Origin: Candidatus Moranbacteria bacterium UBA2206
Lineage (GTDB): Bacteria; Patescibacteriota; Minisyncoccia; Moranbacterales; UBA2206
Reading direction: 5' to 3'
Assembly: GCA_002328565.1 (NCBI GenBank)
Contig: DCUU01000008.1
Span: 1-14,951 of the forward strand
DNA length: 14,951 nt
The notes beneath the pieces were generated by a model. That model had not been told where the DNA came from and did not search any database. It saw nothing but the letters and a program-made list of their open reading frames with translations. Position numbers and translations under genes: made by a program. Positions 6,067 to 12,349 of this stretch are shown one piece after another (positions within the stretch are counted from its first letter, which is position 1; each line of letters begins with the position of its first letter).

Positions 6067-7542
6067 CTAAATAGACTTTTTAAATTCTTCTTTAAATACG
6101 CTTGCAATTTCTTCGTTTTGATCCATCCAAAGCTTCCATACCCTAGAACTAGATCTTCCCCAATTTTTCCTTTGCTCTTTGTACCATCTTTTTAATTTAT
6201 CTCTCGTTCTCACATCATCACCCGAACTATCTAATGTATTAATTTCTCGAAAACAAAATTGCTTCGTATATCCATCTTTAATTTGTCCAAATATACTAGC
6301 ATCCAGTAATTTAAGAAAATCATAAATCAATCTATCAGGACCGAAATTTCCAGGCAAACAAATAACATTACTAATTCTTCCGGTAGTCGTATCGCCATCT
6401 AGAACAATCAGCGATTTTTTAAAGTCTGGTATTTTTTTCCTTGCAATATCTTTCAATTGGTCTTTGCCTAATTTTGTTGGAAATATTTCTATATTATCCT
6501 TAACCTCTTTTGGTAGAATATTTTTTAACATATCAACTGCTTCTTCATCCTCACAATACACAAACTTTTTTCTTCTAATTTCTTTTAAAGCATCCGGCCC
6601 GAGAACTAATAAATCCTTTTTTAATTCATCGATGTCCAGATCATACTTTGGTAAAATTTTACCACAATTCTTATCTAAATAAATAACCTTGGAGTTTTGT
6701 TTTTTTGATGTTTCAGATAAAACCTCTAGAGAATGTGTGGTAAAAAATATCTGCAAATTTAATTCTTGTGCTTTTTTATCTAATTTTTCAATCAATTTCA
6801 TCTGTGCAGCGGGAAATAAACTTGCGTCCAATTCATCAATCAATAAAATTCCCCCTTTATAATTATCGCCCTGACTCGTTTGTAGTCGCTTAAAGGAAAT
6901 TAATGCCGTTATTATTTGTCCAATATTATCCTGACCAGCAGAATTACCAAGATGATTATATAGTTCTGTTTTTGGTGCATAAAAACTTTTATTTAAAGCT
7001 GTAATAGACTCTGGAACTATTTTCTCATCAATTATCAGTAATATTTCATTATGTAAGTCAATAAATTCCTTAATCTCTTTTTCTGATAAAATTGAGTCAT
7101 TACACTTAATTTCACTTTCGAGAGTTAATGGAAATAATCTGCCCATCCCAAGATAAATCACAGGAAATTTAATTTTACCACTTCCTTTTTCACTTTTACC
7201 TACACGCACTCGTATAGTATCTTTTTTCCCAGCTTCTTTTCTATCATAAGATATTGCTGGAACATCTTTTTTTGTATCAAACTTTGTATTCCAAATATGC
7301 TCTCCTGATTTATCAAAATCTGGATACGCAAATCTAAAAATTTCTGAAAAGTTTGTATAAAAATTTTTGCCAGAAAGAGTTTTAATTTCTTTATCAAATG
7401 TGAAGATATGTCCTATTAATCCCAAAATAGAAGTTTTGCTTGTTCCATTTTGACCCGCAATTGCGTTCAATCTATTTGCAAAAAGAATACTTATATCTGC
7501 CAAATTCCTAAACTTTTTAATTTCAATTTCTGTAATTTTCAT
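6067..7542 (-). CDS. OLD-like ABC-type ATPase with C-terminal TOPRIM-like region
   Basis: A 491-residue protein coded between hsdS and hsdR. The N-terminal part is an SMC/ABC-type ATPase: Walker A GQNGTSKT (30-37, with Ser35 where Gly is usual), signature-like SAGQ (201-204), Walker B GGILLIDELDASLFP (230-244), and switch histidine TTH (268-270). Residues 326-400 look like a TOPRIM nuclease fold: VYCEDEE with acidic E331, then SLIVLDGD with D382 and D384. This architecture fits the OLD family of defence nucleases, and also recalls fused AriA/AriB (PARIS) ATPase-TOPRIM proteins. Gaps of 4 and 3 nt to its neighbours show cotranscription with the restriction genes. It may guard the restriction system or add a second anti-phage activity; neither role can be shown from sequence. 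It is not a standard type I subunit. Confidence 0.8.
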   Translation of the reverse strand: MKITEIEIKKFRNLADISILFANRLNAIAGQNGTSKTSILGLIGHIFTFDKEIKTLSGKNFYTNFSEIFRFAYPDFDKSGEHIWNTKFDTKKDVPAISYDRKEAGKKDTIRVRVGKSEKGSGKIKFPVIYLGMGRLFPLTLESEIKCNDSILSEKEIKEFIDLHNEILLIIDEKIVPESITALNKSFYAPKTELYNHLGNSAGQDNIGQIITALISFKRLQTSQGDNYKGGILLIDELDASLFPAAQMKLIEKLDKKAQELNLQIFFTTHSLEVLSETSKKQNSKVIYLDKNCGKILPKYDLDIDELKKDLLVLGPDALKEIRRKKFVYCEDEEAVDMLKNILPKEVKDNIEIFPTKLGKDQLKDIARKKIPDFKKSLIVLDGDTTTGRISNVICLPGNFGPDRLIYDFLKLLDASIFGQIKDGYTKQFCFREINTLDSSGDDVRTRDKLKRWYKEQRKNWGRSSSRVWKLWMDQNEEIASVFKEEFKKSI

Positions 7543-7546
7543 AATT

Positions 7547-8794
7547 TTATTTCAATTCTCTTTTCCCAGTGACCAGCTGGAGAATTAAAAGGTCGCGGGT
7601 TTTGGATAAGTTTTGATTCTCTTCCTGCAAAGATAATAACAGATCAAAATATTTTCCCACAAGTCGGCTAAATTCATCAAGAATTTCAGATTTTGGAATA
7701 ACGACTTTGATATCTTTAACTTGGATTGGACTCAAATTTTGCTGTGCAGCACCATTAGACATTGCTTCCAATTTTTGTTGAAATCTTTTTTGCCTAAATA
7801 ACGAATAGATGTATTCTCTTCTGTTTTTTTCTATCGGATCTAGTTTTGCAACTCGCTGGTTTAATACATGATTCTGACCATATACAACGCAAATGCGCCC
7901 CACATTTCCAGTCAATGAAAGTAAGACATCGCCCCTTTTTAAAATGCAAGTTGCTGATAGTTTTGAGGGTAATTCATCAATAAACGAATCGAAATTTAAG
8001 ACAAACTTTCCATCATGAACATTTTTAATTGTAACTATTTTATATTTTCCGCTGTCTTGATACGTTGAACCCTTAAATGGAAAACCCGAAATTACATTTG
8101 CAAGCAGACTAATACTTCCGATCTCCCACTCTTCTGGGATCATTCCATATTCCGTGCCGCTATCAACCATTTTAACTTTTTTATGCCCGGGAAATTTAAA
8201 TCTCACAAACCATTCCGTATAAAGAAGTTGCGCCATTTCTTCTAATGCCTTGATGCGCTTTTCGTTGTTTTCGATTAAATCATCATAGTTAGAAAGGACT
8301 GAGAAAATGCGAGCTTGGGTTTGAAAGTTGGGCAATCTAACCTCAAATTTTTCAATATCAATTTTTGTCAAAGCCTCGCGTGTAGCCCCTGTTCTGGCTA
8401 ACCCATAAAGCTCTCTTTTATATACAGGACTTACTAAAACATACTTAAGATAGCCACCCAAAAGATTTTTTTTATCAGCCCTTATAATAGAAACGTGTTG
8501 ATTTACCCTTGCTGGAACAAGATTTTTAGGAACAGAAGTGCATCTGCAAACAGATGCTCCCGTTATATTTAACAAAACATCATCTTTTTCAATAGCAACA
8601 TTTTCTAATTTTTTAGCTTGAACTTCATCAATAAAGGCGAGATTACTATAATCAAAGCTCAGATCATATACGTTTAAACTACGTATTAATGGTATGCCTC
8701 CTTTGTGATACGAATCTTTCCCACCACGCGGAGTAGCGCCACTGCCAATTTTAGTGGTTACGTCTTTAAGTTTTACTTTCTGAAAATTTGCCAT
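7547..8794 (-). CDS. hsdS: Type I restriction-modification specificity subunit (HsdS)
   Basis: It recognises a bipartite DNA target and holds two HsdM and two HsdR subunits in the complex. The 415 residues show the usual two-fold layout: target-recognition domain 1 at about 1-155 (ends LTKIDIEKFEVRLPN), a central helical spacer at 156-200 (QTQARIFSVLSNYDDLIENN, ending in LLYTEWFVRFKFPG), target-recognition domain 2 at about 215-367 (starts YGMIPEEWEIG, ends IKVVIPKS), and a second helical spacer at 368-410. Both halves are intact with no internal repeat or frameshift, and there is no second hsdS or recombinase nearby, so phase variation by inversion is not suggested. It starts 6 nt after hsdM. 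The target sequence cannot be read from the protein. Confidence 0.95.
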   Translation of the reverse strand: MANFQKVKLKDVTTKIGSGATPRGGKDSYHKGGIPLIRSLNVYDLSFDYSNLAFIDEVQAKKLENVAIEKDDVLLNITGASVCRCTSVPKNLVPARVNQHVSIIRADKKNLLGGYLKYVLVSPVYKRELYGLARTGATREALTKIDIEKFEVRLPNFQTQARIFSVLSNYDDLIENNEKRIKALEEMAQLLYTEWFVRFKFPGHKKVKMVDSGTEYGMIPEEWEIGSISLLANVISGFPFKGSTYQDSGKYKIVTIKNVHDGKFVLNFDSFIDELPSKLSATCILKRGDVLLSLTGNVGRICVVYGQNHVLNQRVAKLDPIEKNRREYIYSLFRQKRFQQKLEAMSNGAAQQNLSPIQVKDIKVVIPKSEILDEFSRLVGKYFDLLLSLQEENQNLSKTRDLLILQLVTGKRELK

Positions 8795-8800
8795 AATAAT

Positions 8801-10393
8801 TTATAAAATACTTTTCCAATCTTCCTGAATTTTCTTTTCCAATGTATGTGCTTCGACTGTCAAACTAGTAAATTCTCCCATCAATTCTTTCATTCGTGCG
8901 TCAAAATCAACATCGCTCATTTCTTTTTCGATGATTTCCACATAACGACCAGGATTTAGTGAAAAATCGTTGGCGCGCACTTCATCCAGCGTTGCCACCT
9001 TACATCGACCCTTAATATCTTTATATTTTTTCTCATTTGGTTCTTCGCGATAACGCCGAACAATATCAGCAATTTCCTGAATTTGTTCCTCAGTCCATTC
9101 GCTATGCGCGCGATCAATCGGGGTAAAAATATCTTGCGCGTTGATAAAAAGAATTTTATTTTTTCTTTCCGTGTTAGATTTTCTTTTATCAAAAAACCAC
9201 AGCGTGCAAGAAAGCGTGGCGTTCATAAACATATTCGTGCCAACTGAAACTATACAATCAACCATTCCCGCTTCAATCATTTTTTTGCGAATTTCTTTCT
9301 CGGCATTGCCCGCATCGCTGGCCGAATTTGCCATAACAAATCCCGCTCGCCCTTGTGGACCCAGAGCACTCATAAACATTTGCATCCACAAATAATTGGC
9401 GTTTGAAATTTCACCTTTGCCTGTAATCGGCAGTCCGAGATAATAGCGCGGATCTTCTTTGATCTTGACCGCATCAATCACAACTTGACCATTCTTGTCT
9501 TTGCCTTTGACATTAAAAGGCGGATTAGCCAACACAAAATCAAACTTTCCAACACTGTTGAATGAATCAGTATAAAAAGAATTCACCTCATTGATTTTTC
9601 CTGACAAACCATGAATAGCCAAATTCATTTTGGCTGTACGAATATTACTACTACCTTTTTCTTGACCATAAAGTGCCACTTCGTTCATTACTTGTGATTT
9701 CTTTTCGCAGTGTGATGCAACAAAATTAGCCGACTGCACAAACATCCCTCCGCTTCCGCAAGCGGGATCAAAAATTTTTCCATGATAGGGTTCGATAATT
9801 TCAACTAACAATTTAACAATAGATTGTGGCGTGAAAAATTCTCCACCCTTCGCCCCTTCGGACCTGGCAAACTCACCCAAAAAATATTCATATATTTCAC
9901 CAAACGCATCGCCCTCGATATCATCTGGAATTTGATTGAAATTTTTGAGCAGTGTGATAAGTATTTTGCTATTTTCAGCAGGAATTTTATGAAGGGAAGT
10001 ATAGTCTTGAGGTAATACACCCGCCAAATCTGTATTTTTAGCTTCAATTTCTTTCATTGCGTCATTGATAGCTTTCCCAATATTTTTACTCTCCGGAAGA
10101 CTCATTAAATACGAATAAGAAGCTATTTCTGGAAGATATAAAACACCCTTTGCTTTATAGGTATCAGCGGTTATGGGCGCCTGTCTGTGGCTACTGCCAG
10201 AATATTGCACTGCTGATCGATCAGCAACAATATTTGCCTGCGTCCGCTTAAATCTAACATCAGCAAATTTCAAAAATATCAAACCCAAAATCGGCTCAGA
10301 AATTTCATTAAGCTTCATGCTTCCATTAGCACGTAACTGTTCCGCCGCCGACCAAAGCCTTTCGTGTAATTGTTTTCGATTACTGTTTGTCAT
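8801..10393 (-). CDS. hsdM: Type I restriction-modification methyltransferase subunit (HsdM)
   Basis: It transfers a methyl group from S-adenosylmethionine to adenine N6 at the HsdS-defined target, protecting host DNA. The 530 residues match full family length. An N-terminal helical domain (about 8-150) is followed by GEFFTPQSIV (184-193), SAM-binding motif I DPACGSGG (209-216), and catalytic motif IV NPPF (290-293). The C-terminal part binds HsdS. It is the first gene of the hsd operon. The ATG has no Shine-Dalgarno site, but the motif layout leaves little room for a later start. Confidence 0.96.
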   Translation of the reverse strand: MTNSNRKQLHERLWSAAEQLRANGSMKLNEISEPILGLIFLKFADVRFKRTQANIVADRSAVQYSGSSHRQAPITADTYKAKGVLYLPEIASYSYLMSLPESKNIGKAINDAMKEIEAKNTDLAGVLPQDYTSLHKIPAENSKILITLLKNFNQIPDDIEGDAFGEIYEYFLGEFARSEGAKGGEFFTPQSIVKLLVEIIEPYHGKIFDPACGSGGMFVQSANFVASHCEKKSQVMNEVALYGQEKGSSNIRTAKMNLAIHGLSGKINEVNSFYTDSFNSVGKFDFVLANPPFNVKGKDKNGQVVIDAVKIKEDPRYYLGLPITGKGEISNANYLWMQMFMSALGPQGRAGFVMANSASDAGNAEKEIRKKMIEAGMVDCIVSVGTNMFMNATLSCTLWFFDKRKSNTERKNKILFINAQDIFTPIDRAHSEWTEEQIQEIADIVRRYREEPNEKKYKDIKGRCKVATLDEVRANDFSLNPGRYVEIIEKEMSDVDFDARMKELMGEFTSLTVEAHTLEKKIQEDWKSIL

Positions 10394-10463
10394 AATTTAT
10401 AAAAATATTTATCTAATTTCACCAAAAACCCATATTGCAATTTCTACTATAATACACACATCT

Positions 10464-10493
10464 ATTCTACCCCCTTTCCCCATTCTTGCCCAA
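10464..10493 (-). promoter_or_regulatory. Possible promoter of the hsd operon
   Basis: On the minus strand, TAGAAT (10464-10469) lies 18 nt from TTGGGC (10488-10493). The -35 box is poor. A nearby TATTAT at about 10448-10453 is an alternative -10 without a good -35. The leader would be about 65 nt. Confidence 0.3.
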
Positions 10494-10553
10494 TCCAACC
10501 GGTTTTTAGCCTGAAACAAAAAATATATCCAGGCTTGAATCACTTTTTGAAAG

Positions 10554-10582
10554 TTGTTTGCACTTTGGAAGTATTATATATG
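10554..10582 (+). promoter_or_regulatory. Possible promoter of a plus-strand small RNA
   Basis: TTGTTT (10554-10559) and TATATG (10577-10582) are spaced by 17 nt. An alternative pair is TTGAAA (10547-10552) and TATTAT (10572-10577) with a 19-nt spacer. Either would start transcription just before the long hairpin at 10585-10635. Confidence 0.4.
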
Positions 10583-10587
10583 TGTAG

Positions 10588-10697
10588 TAGGAAACAATTT
10601 GGTGATATTGACAAATATCACGGATTGCCCTACTATATACATGTAAGCAATAGGCTTACCTCATTTTGATCGACAACCGCCGTAAGGCGGTTTTCTG
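10588..10697 (+). ncRNA. Candidate small structured RNA of about 110 nt
   Basis: Three hairpins follow one another on the plus strand. The first, 10585-10635, pairs TAGTAGG/CCTACTA, CAAT/ATTG and GTGATATT/AATATCAC around a GACA loop, making a bulged rod. The second, 10644-10660, is GTAAGC/GCTTAC with a 5-nt loop. The third, 10675-10692, is a 7-bp GC-rich stem followed by TTTT. A plausible promoter precedes them and no ORF fits. It is the only plus-strand gene candidate in the window and ends 7 nt from the convergent NYN nuclease gene. I do not recognise it as tRNA, tmRNA, 6S, SRP RNA or RNase P RNA. The ends are approximate. Confidence 0.45.
10675..10694 (+). terminator. Intrinsic terminator, plus strand
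   Basis: AACCGCC (10675-10681) and GGCGGTT (10686-10692) form a perfect 7-bp stem with a GTAA loop, followed by TTTT and a T-rich tail. Read on the minus strand the stem is followed by GTCGATC, so it fits termination of a plus-strand transcript better than that of the NYN gene. Confidence 0.75.
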
Positions 10698-10700
10698 ATT

Positions 10701-11321
10701 TTAGCGCCACCTCGGTCGAGGAATATATGCATCTTTCAAGCGATATTCAAAGTCTTCTACAAAGAAGATATCCTCCACACATTCACTTGATTTCATATCA
10801 AAAACCTCTCTGCCTACATGATTCCTAGCTCCAAATACGTAGCACTCTTTTTTATATTCATCACATAAATATTTCACGGCATACATCAAATCACCGTCAC
10901 CTGAAAATAATATTATCGTATCATAATTATCCCGCTCTTTCACTAGATCAATCGCCATTTCAACATCAAGATCGCATTTCTTTTCGAATCCTGATATATT
11001 ACTTGTGTCGTGGATATATTTGACTCTCTTTGTTATTACTTCAAAATTGTTCATATCCGCCTTTTCCAGAATTGATCGTGACCACCCCACTAGCTTTTCT
11101 GATTTTTCATTCCTACCATAATCTGACCCATAATAAAATCTTCTTAGAAATTTCTTACCAGTCGAAAAATTCTTACACAGTTGTGATAATTCCTTAATAC
11201 CAACCTTCCAGCCAAGACTATTTTTCCACTTTTCTACATTACCATAATCAACAATCACCAATGTACGCTCTTTTTTACTGGTAAATGAATCAATAAAGTT
11301 TTTTATTTCTCCTTTCGTCAC
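10701..11321 (-). CDS. NYN-domain (LabA/DUF88-type) putative ribonuclease
   Basis: A 206-residue protein with the acidic motifs of the NYN branch of PIN-like nucleases: VIVDYGN (22-28, D25), CDLDVEMAIDLV (116-127, with D117, D119 and D125) and LFSGDGDL (138-145, with D142 and D144), then GREVF (170-174). These residues bind divalent metal in family members, which are thought to cleave RNA; the substrate here is unknown. The start is GTG, inferred because no in-frame ATG precedes the first conserved strand. It lies 52 nt downstream of radC in the same direction, so it is probably cotranscribed, with a strong hairpin in the gap. It converges with the candidate plus-strand RNA. A basic PRPRWR tail may aid nucleic-acid contact. 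Confidence 0.85.
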   Translation of the reverse strand: MTKGEIKNFIDSFTSKKERTLVIVDYGNVEKWKNSLGWKVGIKELSQLCKNFSTGKKFLRRFYYGSDYGRNEKSEKLVGWSRSILEKADMNNFEVITKRVKYIHDTSNISGFEKKCDLDVEMAIDLVKERDNYDTIILFSGDGDLMYAVKYLCDEYKKECYVFGARNHVGREVFDMKSSECVEDIFFVEDFEYRLKDAYIPRPRWR

Positions 11322-11345
11322 AATGTTTATTTTTGAATTAACTTC

Positions 11346-11378
11346 ATACTAATGATATCGTATCATTAGTATACTAAT
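11346..11378. promoter_or_regulatory. Nested palindromes between radC and the NYN gene
   Basis: A 12-bp inverted repeat (11346-11357 with 11361-11372, ATACTAATGATA) has a 3-nt centre. Its right arm overlaps a second perfect 14-bp palindrome, ATTAGTATACTAAT (11365-11378). The radC stop codon lies inside the second palindrome. As RNA it makes a strong AU-rich hairpin with no U tract, so an mRNA-processing or operator role fits better than termination. Confidence 0.6.
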
Positions 11379-12042
11379 TTAGCAATCCCTTCTCCTTGAA
11401 ACTAGCGAACCCCTTCCCCGTCACAATCACATGATCCACCACATCAATGCCCAAAATTTTCCCAGCCTCTTTCAATCTTTTTGTCACTTCCAAATCATCA
11501 TCCGACGGTTCACAATCGCCGGACGGATGATTATGAGCAATCAAAATCGAAGCCGCCAAGTGATCAATGGCGGATTTGAAAACTTCACGCGGATGAATGA
11601 GGCTGGCGTTGAGCGTGCCGATGGAAATGGTTTCTTTGCTCAAAAGCTGATTGCGCGCGTTCAAATAGAGCGCCACAAAATGTTCTTTCTTGGCTGTGCG
11701 GAGTTCTTGCAAATGCGCCACGGCGTCTTTGGCACAGGCGATGGTTGGCAAATTGTTGTCCTCTACTTCCAAAGCACGCTTAGTGAGTTCAAAAGATGCT
11801 AAAAGCTGGCACGCCTTGGCCGGGCCGATGCCTTTTATTTTCGAGATTTCTGCAAAGTCCAAGGCTAATAATTTTTTGGTCGGAAACTTTTTCAAGATTT
11901 CCTTGGAAACTTGCAAAACATCTTTCCCTGAAACGCCAGTGCGAATCAAAATCGCCATCAACTCATAATCCTTGAGGCTAGTTGATCCCTTCTCCACCAA
12001 CTTCTCTCTCGGCATCTCATGTTTTGGAATATTTTTAATCAT
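11374..12042 (-). CDS. radC: RadC family protein (JAB/MPN domain)
   Basis: The 222 residues cover both family domains. The N-terminal helix-hairpin-helix region contains IKGIGPAKA (69-77). The C-terminal JAB/MPN metalloprotease-like domain keeps the zinc-site motif HNHPSGD (170-176) with downstream acidic residues at 181-183 and E120. The length is normal for the family. The biochemical role is unsettled: the old assignment to DNA repair is doubtful, and relatives are frequent on mobile elements and near defence genes. It starts 3 nt after the AbrB-like gene and so belongs to the same operon. The ATG is preceded by a weak, rather distant purine-rich site (AGGAATAAG). Confidence 0.93.
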   Translation of the reverse strand: MIKNIPKHEMPREKLVEKGSTSLKDYELMAILIRTGVSGKDVLQVSKEILKKFPTKKLLALDFAEISKIKGIGPAKACQLLASFELTKRALEVEDNNLPTIACAKDAVAHLQELRTAKKEHFVALYLNARNQLLSKETISIGTLNASLIHPREVFKSAIDHLAASILIAHNHPSGDCEPSDDDLEVTKRLKEAGKILGIDVVDHVIVTGKGFASFKEKGLLN

Positions 12043-12045
12043 TTT

Positions 12046-12228
12046 CTATTTCTTATTCCTCCAATCCCTCACCACCAACCCACCAGCAATTCTTTTCACT
12101 ACTACTTTTTGCTTTTCTCGCCACCCCAATTCTCGCACCATTTCAATTGGCAATATGACAGAGATTGATTGCAGACCGACTTTGGTTAGCTTTCGAATGT
12201 TATCATCTCCTCTTTTTCTTGTAGGCAT
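12046..12228 (-). CDS. AbrB/SpoVT-type DNA-binding regulator
   Basis: A 60-residue protein with one swapped-hairpin AbrB-like domain at about 13-55. The pattern is family-typical: LTKVGLQSISVILPIEMVRELGW, then two short basic/hydrophobic strands (VVVKRIAGGLVVRDW). Such proteins dimerise and bind operator DNA, often as antitoxins or autoregulators, and many are encoded just before the gene they control. No toxin gene of a known family follows; radC does, 3 nt away. A palindrome lies about 20-45 nt upstream of its start and is a likely binding site. The highly basic termini suit DNA contact. Confidence 0.8.
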   Translation of the reverse strand: MPTRKRGDDNIRKLTKVGLQSISVILPIEMVRELGWREKQKVVVKRIAGGLVVRDWRNKK

Positions 12229-12242
12229 AATTTTTATATTAG

Positions 12243-12274
12243 AAATTTTATGTAAGTAATATATTCCTTACATA
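12243..12274. promoter_or_regulatory. Probable operator and 23-bp repeat copy upstream of the AbrB-like gene
   Basis: TATGTAAG (12250-12257) and CTTACATA (12267-12274) form a perfect 8-bp inverted repeat with a 9-nt AT-rich centre. Positions 12243-12265 are identical to 2867-2889 next to hsdR. The location just upstream of a small DNA-binding regulator suggests autoregulation. No clear promoter boxes could be assigned. Confidence 0.5.
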
Positions 12275-12349
12275 CCAATTTTACCACCATCCCCCCCCAA
12301 CAATTCAAGGCAACTATTTTTCTAAGGATATTTTCACCAAATTCATTTT

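Noticed and set aside
7547..8794. Phase-variable hsdS by inversion or slippage
   Set aside because: No second hsdS, recombinase, inverted repeat or long simple repeat was seen; the two halves are intact and different.
10185..10514. Plus-strand ORF running from within hsdM into the non-coding gap
   Set aside because: Most of it is antisense to hsdM; the remainder lacks a start site and any recognisable protein pattern.
10585..10660. Possible tRNA in the 10.5-10.7 kb gap
   Set aside because: The hairpins do not form a cloverleaf, and there is no T-loop GTTCGANTC-like segment or plausible acceptor stem.
11431..11802. Plus-strand ORFs opposite radC
   Set aside because: Antisense shadows of an intact, well-conserved gene with no independent coding signal.
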